In this document: piece by piece, positions 1-7,937 of the stretch
How positions within the stretch are numbered: position 1 is the first letter of the stretch
Layout: every line of letters begins with the position of its first letter
IMG/VR virus record: IMGVR_UViG_3300043256_000553
Span: 1-25,981 of that record
DNA from: a virus
Direction: 5' to 3' (one strand)
Length of the DNA: 25,981 nucleotides
Notes under the pieces: model-generated
What the model was told of the DNA's origin: nothing
What the model saw: only the letters and a program-made list of their open reading frames with translations
The model's database searches: none
Translations under genes and position numbers: made by a program

Positions 1-106
1 AGTCCGACATCTCCCCCGGCAGAACCATAACCCTTCCGGAGCGGGTCTTGAGACCCGGCCACGATTGTCCCGCTGCGCGCATCGGCCATTCTTGCGGGTT
101 CGCCAT
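1..106 (-). CDS. Partial virion-module gene, N-terminus only
   Basis: The first 35 codons of a gene that runs off the left edge. Its ATG shares bases with the TAA stop of the adaptor-like gene before it (TAATG), so it is translationally coupled to the late operon. The visible N-terminus is rich in Trp, Pro and Arg and contains a WPGLKTRSG stretch. That loosely resembles the start of tail or connector proteins in short-tailed phages, but too little is present to name a family. Its place directly downstream of the head-tail adaptor makes a tail or connector role the simplest inference. Confidence 0.6.
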   Translation of the reverse strand, partial: MANPQEWPMRAAGQSWPGLKTRSGRVMVLPGEMSD

Positions 107-1752
107 TACAGTAGGAGGTTGTCAAGCTGCGTGACGCGAAGCTGCGGAATGCGATGGTGAACATCACCCTTGAACACGTCCGAAGCGGACCGCATCACCG
201 TGGTCCTGCCGCCGTACTTGCGATTGTTCTCCCGGACCATGGACGCAATCTTCTGCGTTGCGATGGCCTGCACGGCCTGCTGGTTGTCGATGTCCGTGTC
301 AAGAAGCAGAGCTTCCGATGCCGCCTTGTAGATCAAGGCATCAACAAACTCCTGCGGCACGAAGGGCACTTGGCTCTCCGGATGGATCGGTTCCAGGTGA
401 CGGGTGTAGAACTTGATGTGCAAGAACTGAGCATCCTGCCCGGCCGCTGCAGCAACAGGCACCGGGAACACCTCAATCCGTTTGCGCAGATTCGGCCCCG
501 GCTCGATGTACCGGAACAATCGAGGCCGGCCCGATCCAGTAGCGAACCCTGTCAAGATGCGCGCGTACTCCGTGGACTCCACTTCGGCCAACGGAGGCGC
601 CGACCAGTTGCCCGGCGAGATAGAGATTGCCTCACCCAAGTTCTCGGGAAGCTCGTAGATCCTCTGATCCCCCTCGAGAAAGACGTCGCCTTCTCGCAAC
701 AGCCATCGCCAGAATCCCTCGATGCGAAGGATTTCCTTTTCTGCCCAGTAGATGAAGTCCCGGAAGACGGCCAGCTTGGTCTGCCCGTTGAAACTCGCGG
801 TGTACTTCGCGTCGCCCTGCTTCTCCGCAATCAAGATGGCTCCCTGCGCACACCGATCGTAGGTCCACCGGTTCGACGGGTGAGCAACGCGAGACGGAGC
901 GATGTCCCGCGTGGTCTCCACTTCGAACAAGTGGCAGGCCATCAACGTCACGGCTTCCAAGTTGAACGGTGACGTTGCTACTTGGGTGGTCTTCGCTGCC
1001 GAGATGAACTCGAATCCAGGAGCTCCGGGGGCGCCCCACAGAGGGTTGCTAAAATCCTCGAAGGACATGACCGGCGTGTTGAGGTTCCGATCGTTGAGGT
1101 AGGCATCGAGCAACACCTTGTCATCGGCGCGTCGAATTCGGAAGCGCATCGACTGGTAGAAGCCTTGGTACTGGATGTCTCCCTCTCCATCCCAGTCCGG
1201 ATCCACAGCCAAGTTCTCGGTCGCTAGCGTCTTCGTCGCGAGAACAACGGCCTGATCGACTTCCAAGGTCACCGCAGCAGGGATCCCGGGAGGCAAGACG
1301 ACCGGTGTGTACTTGATGAACTTGAGGATCGGCGCCGAACCATCGCGCGGACACGTCACGCGCAACCCGTAGCCCTGATCAAAGCAAAGAGGCTCTTCGT
1401 CTCCACCAAGATCCACAAGGAGCGGATCCTTGGTCATCCGCGCCATCAGAGTAAACGCGGGATCGTTTTGCGTTTCTGTCAGCAGCGTCGCGATCCCGAT
1501 GAAGTCTTGCAAGTGAGACCAGACCGCGCGCACTGCGTAGTCAGGCCCATCAAGATCATCTGCCGTGAAGAGAACCTGGGTCTTCTGTTCGGTCGTCGAA
1601 TCAAGAACGGGTGATCCAACCTGCGCGGCCTGCACATCGACGGGAAGGATGCTCTCGTCGAACAGCTCTACCGCCCCACAGGGAACCGTGTAGTTGACAC
1701 CGATTCCACCGTCAGCCCGATCGAACTTGTCCAAGAACCGTTGGGTGGTCAT
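106..1752 (-). CDS. Fused jelly-roll-like and head-tail adaptor-like virion protein (548 aa)
   Basis: This looks like a two-part structural protein. Residues about 1-280 are beta-rich with the spacing of a concanavalin A-like/LamG jelly roll (a DGPDYAVRAVW strand near 68-80, later YQSMRFRIRR and a GAPGFEFISA end). Such folds often bind glycans or decorate virions. Residues about 300-530 resemble phage head-tail adaptor proteins: an aromatic helix with WRWLL near 347-351, then a GDQRIYELP strand near 360-368, and a helical C-terminus. The adaptor part would sit under the portal and join head to tail. The ATG follows GAGG at a good distance and overlaps the stop of the zinc-ribbon gene by ATGA. 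Both assignments rest on motif shape only. The joining of the two parts in one chain is the odd feature. Confidence 0.7.
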   Translation of the reverse strand: MTTQRFLDKFDRADGGIGVNYTVPCGAVELFDESILPVDVQAAQVGSPVLDSTTEQKTQVLFTADDLDGPDYAVRAVWSHLQDFIGIATLLTETQNDPAFTLMARMTKDPLLVDLGGDEEPLCFDQGYGLRVTCPRDGSAPILKFIKYTPVVLPPGIPAAVTLEVDQAVVLATKTLATENLAVDPDWDGEGDIQYQGFYQSMRFRIRRADDKVLLDAYLNDRNLNTPVMSFEDFSNPLWGAPGAPGFEFISAAKTTQVATSPFNLEAVTLMACHLFEVETTRDIAPSRVAHPSNRWTYDRCAQGAILIAEKQGDAKYTASFNGQTKLAVFRDFIYWAEKEILRIEGFWRWLLREGDVFLEGDQRIYELPENLGEAISISPGNWSAPPLAEVESTEYARILTGFATGSGRPRLFRYIEPGPNLRKRIEVFPVPVAAAAGQDAQFLHIKFYTRHLEPIHPESQVPFVPQEFVDALIYKAASEALLLDTDIDNQQAVQAIATQKIASMVRENNRKYGGRTTVMRSASDVFKGDVHHRIPQLRVTQLDNLLL

Positions 1753-2186
1753 GTGATCCTCGAGACGCTGTCATGCCGCGCCGCATTCTTCGGGTCTTCC
1801 CAGTAGTGCTTGTCTCCCGTCTGTCGGATCTTCCCGTGCCACAGGTGGGCCGGGTAGGAGTGCGTCTTGCCGATCGTCTTCCCTTGGCCGAGGCCTTCAC
1901 GCGCCGCGCGACGTTGGTTGTGCAGGTTTCGCGCGTAGGCTCGCTCCATCTTGAGAGCTTTGGCCTTGGTCGTCCCCTTCAAGGGGTTGTTCGTCACCGC
2001 GAACTGAGGAGGGATCTCGTTGACGTCCTGGCTACAACCGGTCGTGATGATGTGAACAGGACGCCACACCTTCTCAAAAAGCCCGCCGCATTCACATGCC
2101 CACGGTTGAGGTGGCCCCTTGTGCATGCTTACGTCGACTACCTCCGTAGCCTCGCACTTTCCACATTCGAAGTCGTGTCTTGGCAT
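1749..2186 (-). CDS. FmdB-like zinc-ribbon protein (145 aa)
   Basis: The N-terminus begins MPRHDFECGKC and has paired cysteines C8-x2-C11 and C31-x1-C33. This matches the small zinc ribbon of FmdB-type regulatory proteins, which are common in phage structural modules. The remaining hundred or so residues are basic, rich in His and Lys, without recognised motifs. The ATG at 2186 is chosen because GGGAG lies about eight bases upstream; an in-frame GTG five codons earlier is a weaker option. It ends in an ATGA overlap with the adaptor-like gene. The role is unknown. Nucleic-acid binding or a metal-stabilised virion part are both possible. Confidence 0.7.
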   Translation of the reverse strand: MPRHDFECGKCEATEVVDVSMHKGPPQPWACECGGLFEKVWRPVHIITTGCSQDVNEIPPQFAVTNNPLKGTTKAKALKMERAYARNLHNQRRAAREGLGQGKTIGKTHSYPAHLWHGKIRQTGDKHYWEDPKNAARHDSVSRIT

Positions 2187-2229
2187 CCCTTGATCTCCCA
2201 CCCACCTGGGCCGGGCTCTTGCACTTTCG

Positions 2230-2364
2230 TCAACCCGTACCCTTGCGTGCGTAGAACTTCTCGTAACTCCATCGGCACGCAGGGTTCGAGCAGGTGAAGC
2301 GCGCGAGTTTCCCCGCGCGCTCCGTCAGCATCACGCTGCCGCATTTCCGGCAGGGTCGTTGCAT
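2230..2364 (-). CDS. Tiny zinc-ribbon protein (44 aa)
   Basis: A very short gene whose ATG shares one base with the TGA stop of the major capsid gene (TGATG), indicating coupled translation. It has C5-x2-C8 and C25-x4-C30, the spacing of a minimal zinc ribbon, in an otherwise basic sequence ending in KFYARKGTG. Such mini zinc ribbons occur next to capsid genes in many phages, but their role is not established. The same frame is open further upstream inside the capsid gene, but the TGATG junction and the position of the cysteines favour the short form. Confidence 0.65.
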   Translation of the reverse strand: MQRPCRKCGSVMLTERAGKLARFTCSNPACRWSYEKFYARKGTG

Positions 2365-3386
2365 CAGCAGCCAGCAACTCCAGTGCAAAGGCTGTCGATG
2401 ATTCCCGTGGCGTTGGGGGCCAGAACTTCCAGCGTCCCTTCCCACTCGACCATTCCCTTGGTCGAAGAGCCAACCTTGGCAAGCTCCACAGCCAAGACCG
2501 GCCGGAGCACCGCAACACGGATCTTGTTGATCTCCATGGTCGCGATGTTGGCGGTCGGCTGGTAGCGGTGCAGAAGCACGCGCTGTGTGCCGAAGTCGCT
2601 CTGGTAGTAGTCGACGGTGTTGATCACCGTCTTCTCATCCACATTGATGTTGTACCGAACCTGAGAGTTCGGGTTCAACGTGAAGTTGGACATGGACCGC
2701 TTCTGCTCCGCGTTCGCGAAGATCGTGTCGGTCATTGCCCCCTTCTCCCACATGGCCTGCAGGTGGTCGTTGAGCAAACACTCGTCGATGCAGTTGGCCG
2801 GGGAAACCCCCGAAGCCGACGTCACCGTGCCAAGCTCGTCCGTGCTCAGCCCCAGCGTGGTTGCACACGTCGGGTCGGTTGCCTGCGCAAACTCCAGGTA
2901 GCCATCCATCTTGCGAGGCGCCGCGCCAGCCGCGTTGCCTTGAGCTACCTGTGACTGCCGCGCCGAGTGCCAGATCGCAAACTCGATGAATCGAGCGAGC
3001 TCCATGGACGCCTTGCGCAGCTGGTACACGTACTCGTCCCGGATCCCAGCCGTGTTGATGTCACGCTGGGTGTCCGACACGTCGAACGTGCGCCGGATGA
3101 TGTGGGTGAAGTTACAGAGACGCTTCCTCGGAACGAGGGCGTCGAATGCCGCGTCCGAACCTTCGGGCGTGGCCTGCACGTCAGCGTCACCCACGTCGGG
3201 ATCGCCAAACGATGCGAGGGTATCCACGAGCCATTCGTGGATGATGTTGCTCGCCGGCACCTTCTCCCACATGGAGAGGCCGAGAGTGTCCATCGGCGAG
3301 ATGTTGGTGATGATGTCGAGCAGGTCTTCTCGGTTACCTGTCCCCACATCGAAGGAGTTCAGGACTCCTACCGATTCCGTAAACAT
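2364..3386 (-). CDS. Major capsid protein, SU10/DUF5309 type (340 aa)
   Basis: This is the likely shell-forming protein, with an HK97-like fold expected from the family. Recognisable features of the SU10-type capsid family are an N-terminal DLLDIITNISPMDT region (residues 21-34), NIIHEW near 47-52, an R-x-N-F-T block near 89-94, VSDTQ near 103-107 and the YQLRKASMEL-ARFIE helix around 121-135. A YQSDFGT segment lies near residue 261. Length is normal for the family and no separate maturation protease was seen nearby. The gene follows the scaffold gene as expected. Its ribosome site GGAG lies inside a small hairpin. Confidence in the capsid role is high and in the exact family fairly high. Confidence 0.87.
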   Translation of the reverse strand: MFTESVGVLNSFDVGTGNREDLLDIITNISPMDTLGLSMWEKVPASNIIHEWLVDTLASFGDPDVGDADVQATPEGSDAAFDALVPRKRLCNFTHIIRRTFDVSDTQRDINTAGIRDEYVYQLRKASMELARFIEFAIWHSARQSQVAQGNAAGAAPRKMDGYLEFAQATDPTCATTLGLSTDELGTVTSASGVSPANCIDECLLNDHLQAMWEKGAMTDTIFANAEQKRSMSNFTLNPNSQVRYNINVDEKTVINTVDYYQSDFGTQRVLLHRYQPTANIATMEINKIRVAVLRPVLAVELAKVGSSTKGMVEWEGTLEVLAPNATGIIDSLCTGVAGC

Positions 3387-3390
3387 TCGA

Positions 3391-3411
3391 GCTCCGTTGG
3401 TTAGGCGGAGC
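3391..3411 (-). promoter_or_regulatory. Hairpin covering the capsid ribosome-binding site
   Basis: Between the scaffold stop and the capsid ATG there is a perfect 6-base inverted repeat, GCTCCG/CGGAGC, with a 9-base loop. The second arm in the mRNA contains the GGAG that sits 5-6 bases before the capsid ATG. Folding would hide this site, so translation could depend on ribosomes arriving from the scaffold gene. The inverted repeat is seen directly; the regulatory meaning is inference. Confidence 0.45.
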
Positions 3412-3422
3412 CCCTCGAGTGT

Positions 3423-4421
3423 CTACCTCAGCCGATTCATCAGGTGTTGGTGCAGCATTCGGTCCGCAGTGCGCTTGTCGGCGGGATCCATCGAGCGGGC
3501 TTTCTTCGCCCATTCATCCCGTTCGTCGACAAGCCCACGCTGTTGACGTTCGTCTTGAGTCTCCGTCGTTGCCGGAGCGAAGCGTGCTGTGCCACCTGTT
3601 CCACGTGGAGGTATAACCGTAGGGACCCGCGGGTTGCGGGGCCGATGGGTTACCGACAATTCTTCGTCGGTCGCGATGACGCGGAACGCTTGCTCTGGGT
3701 TGAGACCGTTGGATTCCATGACCGTTTGGATCTTCGACGGATGAATCTCCGCGTCGAATCCTGCGTACTTGCCTGCGAGCCCAACCATGGCCTGGGTAAA
3801 GCTGTGCTCTCGAACCTCTCGCAACGCAGGGCCAACCTCACCCATCACTTCCTCACGGATCGTGGATGCTTGCTGGCGTGCGTTCATGTCCGAAAGCACT
3901 CTTGCCCGGTCCTCTGGTTCCAAACTCTCCAGCTGTGCTTCCTGGATGCTCTGGATCTGACCCGCAAGGGCGTGGTTCGCGGTCCGCAACTCCTCAATGT
4001 CCCGATTCTGTTGGGCCGAAGTCGCTTGTAGCTCCCCGTTCGTACGCTCCAATTCTCGCCTCTGTCCCGCCAACTCTCGAATGCGTTCTTGCGCTCTCGG
4101 TGACGTTTGGTCTGTCGGCTGCCCGTTCTCAACAGGTGGTTGCGGTGGCTGCTGCGCGATCTGTTCGTGGAACTCTACCCCTACGTGCTCGTCCGGGAGA
4201 GGCGCCGGCCCGCCTTGGGCCTGCATGTCCTCTGCACGGCGCTGCGCTTGCTCCTCACGTTGAGCCGCGCGCTGCTGAGCAATGTAGCTTGTCGCCGGGG
4301 GTTCGGGACCCTGCGCTGCTGCATCACCGTCGACCTTCACAGATGGAAGGCCCATGGTGGCTTTCAACCGTTCCGCCGCTGAGTCGGCCCTTTGTTCAAA
4401 TCCTGGGGGAATTGCTGACAT
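3423..4421 (-). CDS. Capsid scaffolding protein (332 aa)
   Basis: The protein is acidic to neutral, rich in Gln, Glu, Ala and Pro, with a long predicted coiled coil from about residue 108 to 168 and a basic C-terminal helix ending HQHLMNRLR. This is the usual layout of phage scaffolds, where the C-terminal helix binds capsid protein during procapsid assembly. It lies immediately before the major capsid gene and after the portal, the standard position. The ATG at 4421 has GGGAG about nine bases upstream. No protease motif is visible. The call rests on composition and position, since scaffolds diverge too much for recognition by sequence. Confidence 0.75.
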   Translation of the reverse strand: MSAIPPGFEQRADSAAERLKATMGLPSVKVDGDAAAQGPEPPATSYIAQQRAAQREEQAQRRAEDMQAQGGPAPLPDEHVGVEFHEQIAQQPPQPPVENGQPTDQTSPRAQERIRELAGQRRELERTNGELQATSAQQNRDIEELRTANHALAGQIQSIQEAQLESLEPEDRARVLSDMNARQQASTIREEVMGEVGPALREVREHSFTQAMVGLAGKYAGFDAEIHPSKIQTVMESNGLNPEQAFRVIATDEELSVTHRPRNPRVPTVIPPRGTGGTARFAPATTETQDERQQRGLVDERDEWAKKARSMDPADKRTADRMLHQHLMNRLR

Positions 4422-4548
4422 AGATCCGGTCTCCCGGTTGCCGGTGCGCGACTCCGACTACCTCCGCGCAGACACCGTCACGATCTCGGCTACGTGGGCC
4501 GACGCTCTGCTTGGCAGGCTCTTGTTTCCCCCCTAGGTTGCCAGCCAT
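4396..4548 (-). CDS. Possible 50-aa small gene before the scaffold
   Basis: An open frame with ATG at 4548 preceded by AAAAGG four bases away. It ends 26 bases inside the scaffold gene. The peptide begins MAGNLGGKQEP and has no recognised motif. It would fill most of the otherwise empty stretch between 4422 and 4612, in an operon with almost no gaps. The frame stays open upstream without a better start. It could equally be a chance frame or an untranslated spacer, so this is a weak call. Confidence 0.3.
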   Translation of the reverse strand: MAGNLGGKQEPAKQSVGPRSRDRDGVCAEVVGVAHRQPGDRIYVSNSPRI

Positions 4549-4592
4549 GGGGCCTTTTACCGGAAGAGCTTCAAGGCAGAGCATCGACCCAC

Positions 4593-4606
4593 GGGGCCGA
4601 AGCCCC
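4593..4606 (-). other. GC hairpin with UUCG tetraloop after the 69-aa gene
   Basis: GGGGC-TTCG-GCCCC on the minus strand, seven bases after a stop codon. C(UUCG)G is an exceptionally stable RNA tetraloop. No T-run follows, so it is not a classic terminator. It may protect or punctuate the late mRNA between the portal-side genes and the scaffold/capsid genes. Confidence 0.5.
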
Positions 4607-4612
4607 TGGATC

Positions 4613-4822
4613 TCAGCGGTTGACGTTCCCGCCCCAACCCGAGCCGGCGTCCTGGTAGTGGTAGTTCGGAGGGCTCGACGGGTGGTGTGGGGAGCGCGTC
4701 TTGCTGTCCATCGCAGTCTGCGTCTTGCCGTCACCCGAGCTCCGCACGATCGCGCACGCCACGTACTCGTTGTGCGGGGTCGCCCCGCCCAGACCTGCAT
4801 TCACGTGTCCGCTTCCGTCCAT
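4613..4822 (-). CDS. Hypothetical small protein (69 aa)
   Basis: The ATG shares a base with the TGA of the preceding gene (TGATG), the same coupling used elsewhere in this operon, which is the main evidence that it is real. The product is Gly-, Ser- and His-rich, polar, with PHHPSSPPNYHY in its middle and a GSGWGG tail. It looks unstructured. It has no recognisable family. Its position between portal and scaffold suggests a minor head-assembly or virion component. Confidence 0.55.
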   Translation of the reverse strand: MDGSGHVNAGLGGATPHNEYVACAIVRSSGDGKTQTAMDSKTRSPHHPSSPPNYHYQDAGSGWGGNVNR

Positions 4823-5259
4823 CAGATCACTCCTATCGGTTTGAGTCGTCCGTCGGGCATCACTGTCGCCTTGTGGTGATTCTCCACCTGCTCGAGCTCA
4901 ATCGCAAGCCGCTTGAGATCCGACTCTTGCGAGTTGAGGATGGAAAGGATGGCATCGAAGGCTAGTACCTTCCCCTGCTCAATCCGCATCTCCGCGGTAT
5001 CTATCGACTTGATCAGTAGGGAGTTAGCCCTGTCCCTCAGCTTCACAACCTCCTGAGCGTAGCCCTTGTAGCCGGGGTGGTTCTGCACCTGCAAAATCTG
5101 TTGGCAGGCCCGCGCAAGAGAGCGCTTGGTCTGGATGTGGTGCTCCATCCGCAAGCGTTCGTGCCGCTCCTGATCCTCGATCGGTGTCTTGAGCGGGTCG
5201 ATCGGCGTCCGGTGATCCAGGAAAGCCGCCATTCCCGGCGGGATGCTGAGACTGGTCAC
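4822..5259 (-). CDS. Helical protein of unknown function (145 aa)
   Basis: It starts at GTG 5259 in a GTGA overlap with the portal stop and ends in a TGATG overlap with the next gene. Residues about 30-130 are strongly helical with heptad-like Leu/Ile spacing (QTKRSLARAC, then a second helix rich in Glu, Leu and Ile), so a coiled-coil bundle is likely. No family is recognised. Proteins of this size and shape directly after the portal are often minor head proteins or assembly factors, but that is inference from position only. Confidence 0.65.
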   Translation of the reverse strand: MTSLSIPPGMAAFLDHRTPIDPLKTPIEDQERHERLRMEHHIQTKRSLARACQQILQVQNHPGYKGYAQEVVKLRDRANSLLIKSIDTAEMRIEQGKVLAFDAILSILNSQESDLKRLAIELEQVENHHKATVMPDGRLKPIGVI

Positions 5260-7616
5260 GAGCCCCCCGGATTCGGTGCGCCCTGCGAGCCTTCGCTCTT
5301 CGCGGCCCCGTCTGCATCAGACGGCATGCCCCCTTCGCGGCGATGATTCGGACTCTGTGGGTCTTGGCCGGGGCCAGCAAAACCAGTGCCACCTTGCGCA
5401 CCGTTTTGCCCTTGCCCCTTCAACGCCATCATCTGGTTCGCCTCCATCAGTGCGCGGCTTTGAACTTCCTGCGCGCGTGCGATCTCCTTCGCATGATCCG
5501 CGTTGTGAGCCACCGCATCCGCAAAAATGGACGGCTCTTCTTGCTCCATCTCTTGCCCGTCTTCACCGTTGAGCCAATCTTCGTGCGCTTCGTAGTGCGT
5601 GACGTGATCGTCTTCCTTGCGAACCGGGGGAACCTTGCCATGCCACCAGAGCTCATGCTCTTCAATCGCCGAAAGAAGCCCGGCTTCCGCCGGATCCAAA
5701 GAGAGGAAGTCAGCAACATCACGGAAGCCAAACCCCTCCCGGAAGATCTTCCCCAGCAAAGCGCGGATCTTGATGACAACGGCTCCCTCTTGTTCATTGA
5801 TCGCCGGAGCACGATCCAAGAGATTGATCAGCTGTTGTGTCTGCACCATCTGCGTTGACAGACGGAAGCTCGCAACCGGGGTGATCATAAACTTCCCGGT
5901 GATATTCTCGGGCCTCACCGTGTACCGATCACGCCAAGCCAACCCCTGTGGTCCCAGCTGATTGATGACACGCGTGCGTGACAAGAACTGCTGATTGTTG
6001 GCCGCCATCTGGCGCAGCATCGGCACAAAGATCTCGTTCTCGAAGTTCTTGATCCCTCCGATCAAGCGCATGTTGGCTTCGTTGGTCTCTGACGTGTGCT
6101 GCGTCGCTGTCTTCGAACCTCCCCCTTGAGGAGACCGCGCCGCCATGAGCGGCGACGTGACACCGTGAGTCTCACGGATCTCTGTTTTGAGATCCCCCAT
6201 GCACTGCAACGCTGCGTCGCTGACCTTCGGGAGAAACAGGGGTTTGATCCCGTCCGCGGATTGCGCGCGAAGGATGAGGCCGGGTTGCGCGATCAACTGA
6301 CCATCCGGCACGTTCGCGCCATCCTCAACAACAAGCATGGGATTCGATTCCAGCTGTGTCGCGGCGTCGTAGAGGTTTCGCTTCGTATCGAGCTCGAAGG
6401 ACAATCGCGCGATCGGCTCCAGAACACCGATGCCGAAGAACTCCTCATGCAGCTTGATGTAGCGCGCCACTTGGTAAGGCTTCTCGCCGTGCCAGTGCGG
6501 GTTCTGCCTCACCACCGCAACACACTTGGCCGAGTTAGGCTCGATCAAGACAAGGTTGCACGGCACCTCTGGCTCACTGGGATCCTCACTGATTCGAAAG
6601 TACCCCCACCAATCGATCAGAGTGAAGTGTGCAATGTGCGAAGCCAGCGAGGCCTGCCGACTGTCGTAGACACCGTAGCTGTACGCCTTCCTCTCCTTGA
6701 ACTCGTCCCCGAAGTTCGCATCGTCATCCCCGGCCCGATCCTTGAGAACATCAAGGTTCTTGAAAATGCCCTTCCGACCGTACTCGATGATCTTGAAGGA
6801 AGGCCACAGGGATCGATCGCTACACCACTCCGCGTCCTGCACGCTGTTGGCTGTCGGTGGAGCCATCAAGTCGAAGATGGAGACGTTTCGAGCACGGTTG
6901 CCGTCGAACACGATCTCCTCTCGCTGAATCTCTCTGCGATTGATCTTCGACCGCCCCGCCTTCGTTTCATCCGGAACACGTTGCGCTCGCGCGTAGCGGA
7001 CGTCCTTGATTTCCTGTTCCCAGGAAGTCTTTTGAGCACAAGTCCCGTAGATACAGAAGTCACGGAGCAAGGTGTCCGCGGTTCGGTGGTAGTCCATCTC
7101 TACCAACTGTTGCTGGCAGAGTCCTTCTTGGTTCTTGGCGGCATCGTCATCGTGCCAATCCTCCCCACGAAACCGGAAGGTTGGCTCTTGATCGAACAAG
7201 GCCTTGAACAACCGAGGATGGATTGACTCGATCGCCTTGAAAGGCTCCGGACTGTGCAGCTGCATCCTCCCGTACTGGAAGGCCGCGATCGTTTCCCCTC
7301 GGTACAGCCGATACAGGATCAGCCACTTGTTCCGAAGGAACTCCATGACGTTGTAGGTGTCACGGACCCCATCCATAACCGCAGCGTACGCGCGTGTCGC
7401 GACCTCGGGATTGCCGGCCATGTTCTCGAAGCCCATCGCCTCCGAGTACAAGCGAGCCTGGAGCTCTGGATCTTGCTGATCATCCGGGCCTTCCTGGTAC
7501 GTCGTGCGCCCAGGAATGGGTTTCGTTCCGTCGCGTGGCGTAACCGACGGGAACCGCGCCTGGGGAGAGCCTTGCCCCAGTCTGCTTGCGTTGCCAAGGC
7601 CCCAGCGGTCACTCAA
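5256..7616 (-). CDS. Portal protein (786 aa)
   Basis: This is the large protein forming the dodecameric DNA gate at one head vertex. The length matches the long portals of P22-like and SU10-like short-tailed phages. It has the usual plan: an N-terminal helical wing (VMEFLRNKWLILYRLYRGET near 90-110), a central region with DWWGYFRI and FGIGVLEPIARLSFELD, a long stem/crown helix region containing TETNEANM and NFENEIFVPMLRQMA, and a low-complexity Gln/Gly/Pro-rich C-terminal tail. The start is an uncommon TTG overlapping the previous stop (TTGA); no in-frame ATG appears for about 60 codons, so coupling probably drives initiation. Neighbours (terminase upstream, scaffold and capsid downstream) fit a portal. 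Confidence is high on context and moderate-high on sequence. Confidence 0.85.
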   Translation of the reverse strand: MSDRWGLGNASRLGQGSPQARFPSVTPRDGTKPIPGRTTYQEGPDDQQDPELQARLYSEAMGFENMAGNPEVATRAYAAVMDGVRDTYNVMEFLRNKWLILYRLYRGETIAAFQYGRMQLHSPEPFKAIESIHPRLFKALFDQEPTFRFRGEDWHDDDAAKNQEGLCQQQLVEMDYHRTADTLLRDFCIYGTCAQKTSWEQEIKDVRYARAQRVPDETKAGRSKINRREIQREEIVFDGNRARNVSIFDLMAPPTANSVQDAEWCSDRSLWPSFKIIEYGRKGIFKNLDVLKDRAGDDDANFGDEFKERKAYSYGVYDSRQASLASHIAHFTLIDWWGYFRISEDPSEPEVPCNLVLIEPNSAKCVAVVRQNPHWHGEKPYQVARYIKLHEEFFGIGVLEPIARLSFELDTKRNLYDAATQLESNPMLVVEDGANVPDGQLIAQPGLILRAQSADGIKPLFLPKVSDAALQCMGDLKTEIRETHGVTSPLMAARSPQGGGSKTATQHTSETNEANMRLIGGIKNFENEIFVPMLRQMAANNQQFLSRTRVINQLGPQGLAWRDRYTVRPENITGKFMITPVASFRLSTQMVQTQQLINLLDRAPAINEQEGAVVIKIRALLGKIFREGFGFRDVADFLSLDPAEAGLLSAIEEHELWWHGKVPPVRKEDDHVTHYEAHEDWLNGEDGQEMEQEEPSIFADAVAHNADHAKEIARAQEVQSRALMEANQMMALKGQGQNGAQGGTGFAGPGQDPQSPNHRREGGMPSDADGAAKSEGSQGAPNPGGS

Positions 7617-7756
7617 AGGTACATCGCCTTTCTCTTGGTCCGCGGTTTAGGCGTGTCAGAGAACTTGGGAACGAGCTTCTTCTTCGGGTTGGGGTGAGGC
7701 CGTTCTAGCCTCGACTTCGTAGCCCGGTCCTGCGCACCGGAGGTTGCTTTGCCCAT
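7613..7756 (-). CDS. Small Lys/Arg-rich protein (47 aa)
   Basis: A short gene with ATG at 7756, four bases after the stop of the 48-aa gene, and a TGA that overlaps the TTG start of the portal. The product is very basic (NPKKKLVPK and KPRTKRKAMYL) with no hydrophobic core. It may bind nucleic acid or acidic head proteins. Translation through this gene probably delivers ribosomes to the weak TTG of the portal. No family recognised. Confidence 0.55.
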   Translation of the reverse strand: MGKATSGAQDRATKSRLERPHPNPKKKLVPKFSDTPKPRTKRKAMYL

Positions 7757-7760
7757 CGGC

Positions 7761-7907
7761 TCACCCTCCCTTGTGGCTCCGGGTCACTGGCTTCTGTCCC
7801 GGCTTCCGGCTCGCGTTGTAGATCTTCGCGGCCTTCGTCTTGCACTTCTTCGAGCTCCCGCCCTTCTTCTTGCACTTGTTCCTGATCGCTACGTACTTCG
7901 CCGGCAC
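7761..7907 (-). CDS. Small Lys-rich two-cysteine protein (48 aa)
   Basis: The frame starting at GTG 7907 has a strong GGGAGG eight bases upstream and reads MPAKYVAIRNKCKKKGG then CKTKAAKIYN, with cysteines C12 and C22. Short basic proteins with this C-KKKG...C-KTKAAKIYN look are familiar in phage structural regions, though their role is unknown. A longer overlapping frame from ATG 7950 gives only a repetitive Glu/Arg peptide and is judged a shadow. Function may be DNA or RNA binding. Confidence 0.55.
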   Translation of the reverse strand: MPAKYVAIRNKCKKKGGSSKKCKTKAAKIYNASRKPGQKPVTRSHKGG

Positions 7908-7937
7908 GTGCACCACCTCCCAGTCCTAGAAGAGTTC

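Noticed and set aside
154-972. Plus-strand frame of 272 codons
   Set aside because: Antisense to the adaptor-like gene; no ribosome site or known domain.
4593-4606. GGGGCTTCGGCCCC considered as an intrinsic terminator
   Set aside because: No T-run follows, and essential head genes lie downstream in the same operon; kept only as a hairpin.
6096-7226. Long open frame on the plus strand, 376 codons
   Set aside because: It lies opposite the portal gene, has no ribosome site or recognisable product, and its Arg/Leu-rich composition is typical of an antisense shadow in GC-rich DNA.
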